This document shows, piece by piece, positions 45,015 to 56,612 of a stretch of DNA of 64,000 bases. Numbering within the stretch: position 1 is the stretch's first letter; every line of letters begins with the position of its first letter. This stretch comes from Septoria linicola (lineage: Eukaryota > Ascomycota > Dothideomycetes > Mycosphaerellales > Mycosphaerellaceae): the NCBI GenBank assembly GCA_024114885.1, contig CP099421.1, positions 1,240,001 through 1,304,000 on the forward strand. Reading direction: 5' to 3'. The notes below the pieces were generated by a model. That model was not told the origin of the DNA. It was given only the letters and a program-made list of their open reading frames with translations, and searched no databases. Position numbers and translations under genes: made by a program.

Positions 45015-45806
45015 TCACAACCTGGATTGCTTTGCGTATCGACGAAGTAGAGATAGTATCTCTGCATGGTCATGCTCTTGGGAAAGCTCGATTGGCGTAG
45101 TCAATTCAGAGCCGACTTGCCTTGCAGGATCCGCACCGTATGCTAATAAAAGTCTCACAGTATCCAAATGTTGCTTGTCGACCGCCTCGTACAAGGCAGT
45201 GGCTCTAGCCTCTCTTCCACTGTACTCCGATCGCACGGCACACTCATCGACATCCATCCCAGCATCAAGCAGAAGCCGAACGACATCATTACGCCCACGC
45301 CTTGCAGCATTTTGCAAAAGTCCAGTATTTTTGAAGAGCACTAAACCATATCGATCAAGCAAGAGCTGAACGCAGGCTCCCTTTGGGAAGGACCCTTGTA
45401 CTGCGCGGCGAACGGTATTCCTGTTGATTATCGCGCCGTGATCCAAGAACCAGCACAACTCTTCTGGCCCAGTCTTCAGCGACCACTCTGCCGTTCTGTC
45501 GAACACAAGACGAGAAGTTCTCATGCCTCTCCAGTCCCGCTCGTAGAGCAGATCTAACAGAGCAGGGCCTCTGGTGGTATACTCAAGCGCCAGTGTTGTG
45601 TTTCTGTCTTCCAGAGATGCACCCAGTCGGAGGCACAGGCGAAGAACTTCTACATGATTGTGTGAAGCTGCAAAAGTCGCAATCGCCTGGACCGGTATGT
45701 AGTGGTCCGAGTCGCCTTGTAATTGAGATACGATGGCCCGGACTTCGCTCACATCGTCTGGCAGGACACTTGCGAAAAGTCTTTCAAGGAGCGCAACGTC
45801 TGGCAT
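45015..45806 (-). CDS. Ankyrin-repeat protein
   Basis: 263 residues from the ATG at 45806 (MPDVALLERLFASVLPDD, in CAACAATG context). The frame is open to an ATG at 45965, but the extra 53 residues have no conserved look. Ankyrin-type repeats are visible: QAIATFAASHNHVEVLRLCLRLGA, NAARRGRNDVVRLLLDAGMDV and TALYEAVDKQHLDTVRLLLAYGAD, described here as three helical pairs. Standalone fungal ankyrin proteins mediate protein contacts; partner unknown. It is convergent with the BTB-like gene. Confidence 0.78.
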   Translation of the reverse strand: MPDVALLERLFASVLPDDVSEVRAIVSQLQGDSDHYIPVQAIATFAASHNHVEVLRLCLRLGASLEDRNTTLALEYTTRGPALLDLLYERDWRGMRTSRLVFDRTAEWSLKTGPEELCWFLDHGAIINRNTVRRAVQGSFPKGACVQLLLDRYGLVLFKNTGLLQNAARRGRNDVVRLLLDAGMDVDECAVRSEYSGREARATALYEAVDKQHLDTVRLLLAYGADPARQVGSELTTPIELSQEHDHAEILSLLRRYAKQSRL

Positions 45807-47344
45807 TGTTGTCAGCCTTGAACACAAGCTTGGTGCAAAGACGCTCACGTTCAGGCCTCGCGATCGGTAACTGTAGTACAGCCTCTCGGGTTGCATTACC
45901 GACGGGGTCGCTGACCATGGATTGCCATGATCGTGCAGGCACAGCATCGGATGGATGTCGAACATCGCCGAAGTGTGAGAGGACCTGGCAGGAGATCACA
46001 TTTGTTAGTTGAGTCGTTCTTTTGGATATCGCTAGGTCGACACGCCGGTCCTGATGCTTGCACGATTGAAAGACTTGAAGGTCCGCTCATATGAGAGCAC
46101 TCACTTCGTGAAGGTATTCTGCATCTGTGATACATTGTTCAGTGCGGGCCTGGTAGGCTTCGTCGGAACAGAGGTTCATGGTGAGCTTGCTGAGGAGTTA
46201 TCACACACAAGGGTGGACAACTACTCAAGGGGTGGCTTTGGTGTTTGGGAGTGCAAGAGTTCATTGATCGAACTTTGTTGAATTTATAGACCAGTCACCG
46301 ATAGCTGCTTGACATCGTCCAATTCAATCGCACTGAAAGAACTGCTACTCTCATCACAAACAATCTCTCCCATCCGAGAGCAGTGCCATGAGGCATTTGT
46401 CGAAAGTCGCGCTTGACCTGCTCTACGCTGCGGTTTTTACGACGAGATGCCTGAGGCACACTGGACAACGAGAAGAGGTCGTGAACTTCACATCGCGAAG
46501 AGCCAGTCTTGCGACATGACAACGCAGAAGACTTATGGTGAGGACGCCGGATGGACGTCTTCTTGTAGACCATGGCGCCGTGTCTCAAACGCAACGGCAA
46601 GAACGGCAACAGTCCGTAAAGCAGAGTCCAGCCGGCCGCTCCTTTGATGGCCATCCCACGCATCTTTCGCTTCCTTCTACGAAAGTCCCACAATTCAGCC
46701 ATCGAGGTCGAACATCACTGGCTGATGGCTCCTTCGCTACGTAAGCTGTCGTTGAGGAATCACCAACATCTCCACAACGACTTGTCGTGTACTTGAGATT
46801 GATACTCAAGAATTGCAATAATGAGACGCGGCACTTCAAGCAATGGACAAACACGGTATAGCTTTCGCCCACTCCACTCCCCACGTGATGTTCAGAACAT
46901 TCTGAAAGCAGACTATTCCAGATGACAAGACACAGCACAGCTGTAGGGACCGAACGATAAGTCGGACCGTCCATAACGGTGCTGTTGAGAAGATTCTCAA
47001 TCGCTGCGGCGACTCTGATGGCCGGCTAGCCAACCGAATGCAAGATCAGCGAATTGAATGCAACGCTGGGTCGAGCCCGCTGGCCATCAAGGTGTACGGA
47101 TAGCAAATGCTAGTCCAAGCGCGCGAATAACGTGGGAAAAATGTACGCCAGGCCTCTTGGCATCGCTCTCAAGACAGTCAAGCCCTCCTTATAAGCCTGA
47201 CAAGCTTCTGCGGTGCTTTTCTCGTTCTTGGGTACTGCCACCGGAGCAGGGTTACATATAAGTCTGCACCGTAAGGGCATAATGGATTGTCTCTAATCTT
47301 CCTCTTCATCGCACATCACGGCTTGAGCCTCGACAGCCAACACC
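45807..47344. other. Divergent intergenic region
   Basis: Promoters of the ankyrin gene (minus) and the ZIP gene (plus). TATA-like TTATAAG at 47189-47195 and ACATATAAG at 47254-47262 precede the ZIP start. A 135-codon minus-strand frame at 46295-46702 has no recognisable domain and is not called. Confidence 0.55.
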
Positions 47345-48631
47345 ATGTCGACCGACGCAAATACCAGTCCTGGTCAGATTGCAGGAGGAACTACTTCTTG
47401 GCCTCCAGCTTCTGGCGATGCTACACCTTTCGACCCCACCAACGTCAACCTGGCAGAAGTCCTCAAGCAAGACTTGGTTCGTGATGTCATCTGCTACTTC
47501 AACGCTGGCGACAATGAGTACGAAGGACCTGTCGGCGTGCGGGTCTCCTCTCTGTTCGTGGTTCTGGTTGTCTCCTCGGCCGTGACGTTCTTCCCTGTTA
47601 TTGCAACCAGAAGCAGGAAGGTCAAGATCCCGAAATATGTCTATCTGTTTGCACGATACTTCGGCGCTGGTGTCATCGTTGCTACGGCATTCATCCAGTG
47701 AGTTCAGCGCATATGATCGAACAATCATAATGCTGACCAGCTCTGTAGTCTGCTCGATCCGGCGTATGAAGAGATTGGTCCAGCATCGTGTGTCGGCATG
47801 ACCGGAGGGTGGGCCGAGTTCTCATGGGTACCTGCTCTAGCCCTGGCGTCTGGAATGCTCGTCTTCCTCATGGACTTTGGTGCTGAGCGCTACGTTGAGA
47901 AGAAATACGGATTGTCGCACGGCACACCAACGGACCTGGAGCGTGTTGGAACGCATCGAGGTTCAGTCGATGCAGCTGCCCTGCGCTACGAGACCGGTCG
48001 CAAGCCGTCCACCCATCAACATCTGCACTCGGGAGATGTGGACCCGAAGGATGCGGAAGAAGGCAGCAGCACTGGCGGCAAGAACATCGGGTCGATCAGT
48101 CTCGACGAGAAGGAGCAAGAATTGATCGCCGACAGATCGTTCAGACAGCAGATCGCAGCCTTCTTGATCCTGGAGTTCGGCGTGATCTTCCACTCTGTCA
48201 TCATTGGCCTGACTCTGGGAAGTGCCGGTCGCGACGAATTTGCTGTCCTCTACCCCGTCATCGTCTTCCACCAGTCCTTCGAAGGTCTCGGAATCGGTGC
48301 TCGTCTGTCGGCAATCCCATTTCCCAAGCGCCTCAGGTGGCTACCTTACTGGCTCTGCGCCGGCTACGGCTTGACTACGCCTATCGCGATCGCCGTCGGT
48401 ATTGGCTTGAGGACAACATACAACCCAGCCTCGCTGACAGCCAACATCGTTTCTGGTGTGCTCGACTCAATCTCTGCTGGCATTCTGCTTTATACTGGAT
48501 TTGTGGAGCTTCTGGCTCGAGACTTTTTGTTCAACCCAGACCGTACAAACGATGACAGGCAGTTGACATTCATGATCTGCTGCGTGCTATTGGGAGCTGG
48601 AGTTATGTCTCTCCTCGGAAAATGGGCTTGA
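47345..48631 (+). CDS. ZIP-family zinc/iron transporter (Zrt1/Zrt2-like)
   Basis: Plasma-membrane importer of divalent zinc, 411 residues. Exons 47345-47697 and 47749-48631 with a 51-bp intron (GTGAGT donor, CTGTAG acceptor); the split codon restores the His of FIHLLDPAYEEIGP at the end of the second membrane segment. Eight membrane segments. Metal-path signatures: EFGVIFHSVIIGLTLG and VFHQSFEGLGIGARL. The cytosolic loop between segments III and IV carries a short His motif (HQHLHSGD), weaker than in high-affinity yeast transporters. ATG in CACCATG context. An imperfect zinc-responsive-like element lies about 255 bases upstream. Confidence 0.94.
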
Positions 48632-48879
48632 GCGGAATGATATCGTGGTTCAATGCATGCATGGAGGCAGAAAGACTAGTGCTCTGAGAAGATAATGCAA
48701 ATAAGAAACTTGTACATATGCACCGATGCCTGTTTGACGAAAGTGAATATTCATCGCGTTAGCTCAGTTCTTCGTTCTGAACATTGACGAGATCTCGCAT
48801 TTTATTTACTATCTACGCTACTCTCACTCATGGTATGTATCCTGCTACGCGGTTATCATGTGCTTGTTGCCCGCTACAT

Positions 48880-50150
48880 CTATTTAGATGACGCGGTTGG
48901 GTTGTTGCAGCCAGCAGGCGTGTCGAGACCTCCCGTTGTGTTGGAGAAGGTATAAGAGTAATTGATATTGAACCTGGAGAGAAAGTGTCAATGACGCCAG
49001 TCTTGAATGTTTACCGAAGTGCTTACCAATTGCTTCCTCTCCACTGGCCATTGTTGGTAGCAAAGGTGCTTGGCCAGGTCTCGTTGTACAGGGCACAATA
49101 CTGACCCACGGCTGTCGAGTCGTTGTAGAGGACATAAGTGTTGAAGAATTGGCAAGTCGGGAAGTAGCCGTCGCTCTGTCGTGGATGATTACGGTTGTAC
49201 TCGTTTTGAGCAGAGCATGCATTTGCGCAGTTGGCAACATCAAACACTCCTGTGAAGGTCTTCACTGTCATATATGTGTCTTGTCCGTTGCAGTCCTTTG
49301 GTGCATTGATAGCAGCTCTGTCAAGGAAAGTTGGGTTGGAGTAGCCAGCTGGCGTAGTGATCGAGTTGTTGACGAAGCCATTGGACCCGGCAATGACAAC
49401 GTGAAAGTCCTTGCTCCACTGCCCGTCATTCGTGGCAGAAGCTGCAGTGACTGGGCCGCCGTAGTAGACCTGGAGGTGGAAAGTCAATACCTGCTGGTGT
49501 GAAACTTGAATATCAGGGCTGAGCATTACTTACACACTTGATCACCACTTTTGAAGGTGGGTTCGGGCAGGAGTCAGTCGGGTCGACACTAGGATCGCGT
49601 TCGAAGTCTGAAGCTTTTAGTAAGAGCATGATCGGGCTGCATCGAAGGACTCACAAATGTTGAAAGACTGGCAACCCTTCATCGTATCACACCGACTAGC
49701 ACACTCCAGCTGGTTGTACTGATCTAGAATGGAGTAGCCCATGTATCCGAGGACGCCTTGGCTGGAGCCGTTCTGGTCTTGGTATGCAAGCGTATATCCA
49801 CTTGGCTTCTGGCTAGTCTCTGCACTTTCCTGGTAGTAGTCATTGCTTGAGAAGCTCTCAGGAGTGTCGTTCGCATTGGCAGTGCACCCGTTGTCCATAG
49901 CCAAAGTGCCACGGACCTTCAGGCTTGTATCAGAAGGCGAAGCATAGACAGCTGCTGACACCGACGCAGCTGCTGCTGTTGCTGCAGGAGCGGGTAGCGT
50001 AGTTTGTGCTGCTGCTGCATTGACGACTGGAATCTCAGTCTCGGCGAATCTGATCGGCTCGATTGCATCAATTGCATCCCAATCAAAGCCTTGCGGCACA
50101 GGATTGGCATAAGCAATGCCTACAAGCAAGGCAGCGGTCTGGTAGCGCAT
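48880..50150 (-). CDS. Secreted Cys-rich protein, PAN/apple-like
   Basis: 368 residues. Four exons on the minus strand: 50150-49655, 49607-49534, 49469-49027, 48973-48880; introns of 47, 64 and 53 bp, all with GTRAG donors, in frame. The N-terminus MRYQTAALLVGIAYANPVPQ is a signal peptide with a likely cleavage before or after NPVPQ. After an Ala-rich linker come two Cys-containing modules: ECASRCDTMKGCQSFNIYFE, which resembles a PAN/apple-type core, and a second one with CANACSAQNEYN. The segment KVVIKCVYYGGPVTAA (joined by splicing) and VVIAGSNGFVNNS recur in a family of fungal secreted proteins of unknown function. Possibly a cell-wall or apoplastic protein. Confidence 0.87.
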
Positions 50151-51909
50151 GATGATGCTACCCACGAGGTTTCCTGTTGGACGAGTGGTAGATGCAGTGG
50201 ACTGGATGCGAAGTAGGGTGTGTAATCTACATCTGAAGGTGAGCAGCCTGCTTGCACTTTATGCGATTTATGATTCTCCACCCGCCATGAGTTCAGCCTA
50301 CATCTCGCCTATTGATGATCCGAGCTTCATATCTGTCTCAATGACACGAGATTCGGGGCTGCATCAGATCAGCTCGTGTGTTCGGACCAGGCGATAGGTG
50401 CAAGGCCACGAGTGCAGCAGCAAGATCTAGAGCCGCGCCAGCGAGGCTATCATGGCGGTAAGACTGTCCTCCGCCACGATGAACCTTCTCTTAGTCCACG
50501 ATTCAGTACTGTCAAGTCATCTAGCACCAAAATTGCTATGGAGGGCCGCGTCTTGTACTAAGCGGATGAGGCAAGGCACAAACAGAGCACGCCGGAGTGC
50601 ACAAGTAGCCTGCTTGCATGGCTTATAGACTTCACGTGGCTGAACATGGTCGCCGCCAGGTTTACGTTGTCGATCCAGATGCCGCCGATGGAGCCGAGAT
50701 ATGCGCTTGCCTTTCGACAGTCTCCACTTATGGAGACATACCGGGACCGACGTTATAAAGCATCTTGACAGCAGTGCTGTGAGTCCCGAACGAAGCGTGA
50801 GGCCCAGATGTTCGGCGGTTAGAAGCGCAAGTTGTGTTATGGTGTCAGATGATAGGGAGAATATCCCCTACGTAGGCGTGGTAGTGCGACCATCATACCA
50901 GGACTGGCCAGCCACGACTCGGGACGCGTTCCCGATGACCTAAAGCAGGTCGGGGGTTCTGCTACGGATGCAAGTGTTCGATGCAGAGGTGAACTCTCAA
51001 GACAAGCTTTGCACGTGCTAGCCACACGGGAACAGGGATCATCGTCACCATCCGGCTTCAATCTCAACCCTCTTTGTAAGTTGTGTGCCACAAGCATGTC
51101 GGTCAGTCCTGCAGACTGAAAAACATTGGGCAGGTTTAAGAACATATGGCAAGTGCAGCCTAGGCGAGATGGAGCATGACTCGACGATGCTCTTTACATC
51201 CCGGGAATGGCTACGCGACAACGTTGTGCAGGTTTCCTGGCGCATAAAGCAGAGTGCAGACCAAAGTCCAATGGAATTTCACGACGTGCCGCTTTCGACT
51301 GCACCGATGTGGAATTGCATACAATCAATCTTTAGCCTGGTCCCACCGCCAGAACTGGACGGCAGAAACTCGAATTTGGACTTCCGGATGACATTCCTCG
51401 TGCTATGTCCCGCCAGCCATCATCATACGGACGGGCTTGCCGATGAGTCGAATGCCATAGGTGCATGAGACCCGGCACGCATCGGCACTGGATCTGTAAT
51501 GTCATCGAAACGGAGCGACTATTATCGATTTCCTTCCGTATCTTGGGTCACAGGGCCTGTCAAGTCGCGGAGATCAGGGCAGGTCAGCCTTCTTGTTCTC
51601 GTCGTTGCTGGCGATGGGAAGTTGCTGTGAGGTTTCTGTCCATACGTAAGCAGGCTTTGCGGCATTTCATTGTATGTTGCGGCCAAATCTGGTCTGCTGC
51701 CATAGACGAAATATGTCAAGGTAAGAACAAAGCATCACAACTACAAAGTCCGACTGCAGTCTCAGACATATTTGAGCACTACGGCATACATTGAGAGCCT
51801 GAAGATCGTAGCACTGTCGTATCAAGATCCTCCAATGACACTAGAACAAGTCTACGCCGAGCAGCCCAATCCAAAGCTCCAGCAGCTCCTCCCATGCCAC
51901 CAATCTTCT
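50151..51909. other. Intergenic region
   Basis: 1.76 kb. A 127-codon + strand frame at 51085-51468 is the longest, has no domain and is not called. Upstream region of the secreted-protein gene. Confidence 0.5.
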
Positions 51910-52368
51910 CTACCTCACATCACCCTTCGCATACCTCCCCTCGTCCACAACACTCCTTCCCTCCTCCAGACTCCTCCTCGCAGCCTTCGCCCTCTCACCA
52001 ACCTCTGCAATCAATTCCTCCACACCTCTAATCATCCTCAACAGCTGTCCATCATTGAAATCGACTTCCTCTCTAATCGCAAGACTCTCCTTCACCAGCT
52101 CATGATGCGCCTTCTCGAGCCTCTCCACCTCACGCTCATGGTCCAACTCAATCTGGATCTTATAAACCCACTTGTACTGATCAGAGTACCTCGCAGAATC
52201 TTGCCGTGAACGGAGGACTTGTGCTGTGGTGATCTTGATGCTTTCGTGGCAAGTTTGGATGGTTTGGAGTAAGTCTCGAGCTCGACGGTCGAGGTCCCAG
52301 ACTTTGTACTCGAGATCCCAAGGGTCTGAGAGCGGTGTGGTGGCTGAGCAGTCAGTGTTGTTCGACAT
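51910..52368 (-). CDS. Small coiled-coil protein of unknown role
   Basis: 152 residues, one exon. Predominantly charged helix with heptad-like spacing (YKIQIELDHEREVERLEKAH, ELVKESLAIREEV, GVEELIAEVGERAKAARRSL). No recognised domain. The coding-like composition and clean frame support a gene, but expression is unproven. The gene spans a sharp composition flip: on the + strand 51841-52140 has 130 C and 31 G, 52201-52380 has 31 C and 63 G. Confidence 0.55.
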   Translation of the reverse strand: MSNNTDCSATTPLSDPWDLEYKVWDLDRRARDLLQTIQTCHESIKITTAQVLRSRQDSARYSDQYKWVYKIQIELDHEREVERLEKAHHELVKESLAIREEVDFNDGQLLRMIRGVEELIAEVGERAKAARRSLEEGRSVVDEGRYAKGDVR

Positions 52369-52794
52369 TATGATTTGTGGTTTGGCAGATCAGCGGCTGT
52401 GTGGCATTGATCAGATGTCGAATGTGCCGGGCACTGAGTGGCAATTATACGATGTGAGTGGCAGTATGCCATGATGGATGCTAGTCGTGTATCATTCACG
52501 ACTGCCCAACCTCTCGACAGCACAAAAAAGTTCGTGCATTTTGCGGAACGTGATCGCGTTGCATGTTGTCGTCTTCGAGATAGTTGGGTGAAATGCTGCA
52601 GTCAAAGTCACCATTCGAGCATTTGTTTTGCTTCCGAATATATACAAGGCTGATATGCCTAAAACAACGTGTTTGCGAGAACGCTATCAGTCGCTGATAC
52701 ACAATTGCCCTCCTGGGGGTTATCCTCCACGTACGCCGTGGCTGCCAAATACTTATACAAGATCCGCACCATGTGAGAAGCTTAGCAGCCATGT
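52369..52794. other. Intergenic region
   Basis: Between the coiled-coil gene and the reductase; nothing supportable. Confidence 0.5.
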
Positions 52795-54981
52795 TTACCA
52801 GGTCTCAGCAATGTACTGTCCTGCCTTCGTCTTGCTCTCCCAGAACTGTTTGGCAGTTTCGTAGTCCAGGTTGCCCTTGTCCATGGCGACATCGATGAGA
52901 GCGGCCTCGACACCTTCGCCCATGCCCTTGCTAGAGCCACAGACAAAGATGCGACCATCAAGCGCATTGACGACGTACCAGACAATGTCTGCTTGCAGGC
53001 GAACCTCGTCCTGCACGTACTTGGCCACCTTGTCGGCCTTGTGCGGATCGGTGACCTTGGCAGGCTCATCATCATCTGTGTGATCAACGACGCCAGCGTC
53101 ATCTTCAGCAACTGGTGGCAATGTTTGTGCTCTTGACTGCACGACCTTCTTGATGTCCTTCTCGTGCGCGCCAAGCTCACCCTTATAGATCTCATCCAGC
53201 ATGGTATCCCGGATTCCTTGGATCAGCCAGATCTTGTTTGCGCAGTTGGCGTTCTTCAATCTGTTGAGGATGAAGCCGCGGAACGGTGCCATGCCAACAC
53301 CAGCGCCGATCAAGACCATCGGGCCATCAGCATTGAACTTCTTCGAAAGCGGGTTCGACATGAGGCCACGGAACATTGGTATGTGGAGGTTCAGTCTACG
53401 ACCAGCAACGCCTTCCTGCAACATGAAGCCTCGAGCATCTGCCTCTTTTCGCCCCTTCTCGTCGTGCTCGATGAAGCGTTTCGCAATGCGTTCCATGAAG
53501 CCAGAGCCTACACCAGTCCGCTGAGCGCCGGTGAAGTTATTAGTCTCGTGAATTGTGACGGCCATCTCGATGAGCCTGCGTCCAGCAAGACCTTCTCGTG
53601 CCGATGAGACATGGGGATCGTTCGAGAGGGAGTAGAATCGTGGCATGAGCTGATTGAGAACGCCACAGAGAGCCTCAAGCGGTGGCTTGGATGATGGGAA
53701 TGCATGGAGTAGATGTTGAAGTGTAATATGTGAGCCTGTACGGAGATCACAGAAGGTGGACTGGCCTTGAGCACTGCAAAGATACTGTAGAATCTTCCTC
53801 TCGTTGGGTTCGGTGGCGTACTCCGCCAGGAGACTCAGCAATGGCTTGTTCGGAGCGGTGGAAGAGATGTCAACAGTCCAGGTCAATACCTCTCGGCGAG
53901 TAGTCACCAGTTCACGAGCCTCTTCGTCGCCCCAGATGGTCGGCCATCGCCCTTCGTTGGTGTGCAAACGGACAGCCTTGTCGCGCTGGAAACGTGGAAT
54001 GCCGAGTTGGTTTAGGATATCTTCGACTACCGCTGGGTCATTTGGTGGGCAGATGCCGATAGCTCCTCCGACCTTGAAATCAACGCCACCTTCCTCGGGG
54101 TATTCTGTGACGTCAATGTCGAAGTGGAACGTCCGCTTCTCAGCGCCGGGTTTTGTGAGCTCTCGCGCGCCATATATCGGGGCATTGAAAATGCTGTATG
54201 GTGGATGTGGCTTCATATATTCTGGAGGATACTCGTTGACCTCATCGATATCGTGCTTGTGCATGGACTCGTTCGGAAACTTGTCAGCAATTGATTGTCG
54301 CCGTATCGTGCCAAACGACACCTTTTGTGCAGGTGGATCTGGTAGCTTCGTGAGCTCCGTGTCAAGCGAGAGCGACCGCAGGTCCAAGTTCAGGAACCTG
54401 TATGCATCGTTGGAGGGCGTTATGATTGGTGCATATGCGACTTCGTCCGTGTGTAGCGGCAAAGACTCGATCATGCAGCATCCTTCGCCACAGCAGTACT
54501 TCTGTAAGAACTTTGTACCAGAACCCAACCCAATGAGCTTTCTTATATCGTCTACGTTTGAGGCATATGTTGTGCTCGCTCTCCTCTTCCTGGTTGTTCG
54601 TGCGGACTGCTCAGGGTCTCGCTCGCTCAACGACAAGCCATTGATGCTCTTGATGGAGTCCTCTACCAGATCGCTAGGCTCCGTAAGCGGTGTCGAAGGC
54701 GTGTCGGAGTCGCTCGTATGTGCATCATCTGTGTAGCCCCCGAGGCTCTCTCCACTGGATCTCGGATTGGCTGACATTGTGCTGGTTAGGTTGCTCAGTC
54801 GCAGCTTCTCTTCCTTGGACAAGTTCATGCCTGGCAAGTTCCGGGGCTCGATTGGTATCGGGTTGTTTGGGTCGCTCGTGGCACTGTGCGGGATGTTCTT
54901 ATGGCGATGGACTGCTGCACCTTTGCCAAAAGCAGAAAAAGAGTGGCGCCTGTTGCCAGGCCTCTTCTGTAGTGAAGACAT
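52795..54981 (-). CDS. FMN-less diflavin-type FAD/NADP(H) reductase
   Basis: 728 residues, one exon. The C-terminal two thirds is a cytochrome P450 reductase/sulfite reductase-type FAD-NADPH module: connecting domain (VGGAIGICPPND), FAD contact RFYSLSND, GVGSGFMERI, nucleotide motif IGAGVGMAPFRGF, VCGSSKGMGEGVEAAL and a terminal Trp (IAETW), which in this family stacks on FAD. The N-terminal flavodoxin domain of cytochrome P450 reductase is absent; instead there are about 150 disordered residues and a short module IRKLIGLGSGTKFLQKYCCGEGCCM with a CC-x3-CC cluster. An Asp/Glu/Thr-rich insertion separates parts of the NADP lobe. Partner unknown; the Cys cluster might bind a metal or be an electron relay (inference). 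Confidence 0.85.
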   Translation of the reverse strand: MSSLQKRPGNRRHSFSAFGKGAAVHRHKNIPHSATSDPNNPIPIEPRNLPGMNLSKEEKLRLSNLTSTMSANPRSSGESLGGYTDDAHTSDSDTPSTPLTEPSDLVEDSIKSINGLSLSERDPEQSARTTRKRRASTTYASNVDDIRKLIGLGSGTKFLQKYCCGEGCCMIESLPLHTDEVAYAPIITPSNDAYRFLNLDLRSLSLDTELTKLPDPPAQKVSFGTIRRQSIADKFPNESMHKHDIDEVNEYPPEYMKPHPPYSIFNAPIYGARELTKPGAEKRTFHFDIDVTEYPEEGGVDFKVGGAIGICPPNDPAVVEDILNQLGIPRFQRDKAVRLHTNEGRWPTIWGDEEARELVTTRREVLTWTVDISSTAPNKPLLSLLAEYATEPNERKILQYLCSAQGQSTFCDLRTGSHITLQHLLHAFPSSKPPLEALCGVLNQLMPRFYSLSNDPHVSSAREGLAGRRLIEMAVTIHETNNFTGAQRTGVGSGFMERIAKRFIEHDEKGRKEADARGFMLQEGVAGRRLNLHIPMFRGLMSNPLSKKFNADGPMVLIGAGVGMAPFRGFILNRLKNANCANKIWLIQGIRDTMLDEIYKGELGAHEKDIKKVVQSRAQTLPPVAEDDAGVVDHTDDDEPAKVTDPHKADKVAKYVQDEVRLQADIVWYVVNALDGRIFVCGSSKGMGEGVEAALIDVAMDKGNLDYETAKQFWESKTKAGQYIAETW

Positions 54982-56612
54982 GGTGTAGTCGTGGTTGCGA
55001 TATTGTAAGCAGGGTAATTGTTATCGCACAAGGTGTGTAGTATACTGTGAGAGCATGGTAAGTGATTGTCAAAGCATTGGTAATGCAGTGTTGAGCAGTC
55101 AGAAGAGTCGAGTGACAGACAACCGAGCCAAAGGCCGAGAATGGGTTACTCTAATGGTGGGCTGAGGGGATCTGCCATGCCGGCAGACGTCAAGGACATT
55201 TTCGAGACCCTGCCCGCGAAAAGGCAAACGAACGCGAGCACGCTCGTTGTGTGCCCATCTGCGGTCGCAAGTTCCACGTCCACTAATTCCGCACTGCTGT
55301 TGCTGCTGCTGACGATCCAACAATCGCGCCGCGCGTGTGCGTCGTGGCCGTGACAGGTCGTTATCCTCAACGCCGTCGGCATGAGTGGGTTCTGCGAGTG
55401 GAGTGTGGGAAATCACTCACCAAAGACAGAAAGCGCGTGCCGTGACACTCTCGATGTTGCGAAAGTGGCCGCCTTCGGATCTCTTATCAGATCGTGGCGG
55501 AGAAGCGCGAGAAAAGTGCCCGACGTTCGTCTTGTCCGGTAGAACAAAGAATAAGTCCAGCAAACTGGTGCGCGTTGCGTGATAGAATTGTTGTCGTACT
55601 GTCCGATGACTATGCAGGTACGAGTTGTATCAAATGAGTGCACAATGTTGCCGGGAAAGGAGACAGTGGTTCGACGAAGACCAGCACTGATGAAATCTGA
55701 CACAAGGCAACAAGGACCTCAACTTTCGCATCGCAGACCCACCGATGATCGCACGACTATCGCCGCTTGGCCTTTGACCAGCAGCAGTAACTCGTCCCGT
55801 GGATTCTAGAACAGATCAATGAAGCCGTGCTATACCTGCTTGTTGATTCTGCCGTCTGCATTGTTCTTCAAGACAGATGCCATGCACACCTACCGAGTGT
55901 GATCAACGTAGACCAACACCTGCAACCACTCTGGCTGATCGTTTGTCCGGCAGAGGATGCCGCCTCGGCACATCGATTGTGCCTGCATCGTAACATCGGA
56001 CAATGCCGTATATCGTCAGACCTCAGCTGTACTTCAGGTCGCCGTAGGTCGCCGGGTCTTCTCGCAAGCACAGAAAGTGTATGACCTCAACAACATGTGA
56101 TAGGAGGGTGTGTTCTTTTGCTGCTGACGAGAGCAACGATGCCATCTTGGCAGATCTGATAACCGTGCTGCCGGAGATGGTCGCCCAGTCTGTGGGCGCG
56201 CCGGCGTCGGATCAGCGCTGGCTAGCATCGGCACGTGAGGCAGGCACAGGAGAGCCAGACAGCCCTCGTGCTTCAGGTGTGTACTTCGACTTGCTCGTGG
56301 AATTCGGATTCGCCAGTGCTGCCAACCTGAAGCGGTAACACATCGCCGGCTCCCTGTTCTGACAGAAGGCCTGCTGGCCGACAACTCTGTGTGCTGGCAC
56401 CAACGACGGCCGAATGTCGAGGCCACAGAAAGATCACGAGGGGAAAAGTAGTTGCTTTTCGCACGGCAAGAATTCATGTAAACCTGATGCAGTACACGAG
56501 GTCAGGTAGGCAGCGTTACACTGAAAGATGCAGGTGTGCTACAGCAACGAGTTCTGCCGACGCTGCGCCTCCACAAAAAGTGTGGCGATTGTGCCTATCA
56601 CCCAGCGAATGT
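54982..56612. other. Intergenic region
   Basis: 1.63 kb. Upstream region of the reductase and 3' flank of the aquaglyceroporin gene. Only overlapping short frames. Confidence 0.5.

Noticed and set aside
46295..46702. 135-codon minus-strand frame with a hydrophobic segment
   Set aside because: No recognisable domain or neighbours; probability of being real judged low.
51085..51468. 127-codon + strand frame
   Set aside because: No domain and no promoter or splice support.
53804..54736. 310-codon + strand frame
   Set aside because: Antisense to the FAD/NADPH reductase; Ser-rich shadow.
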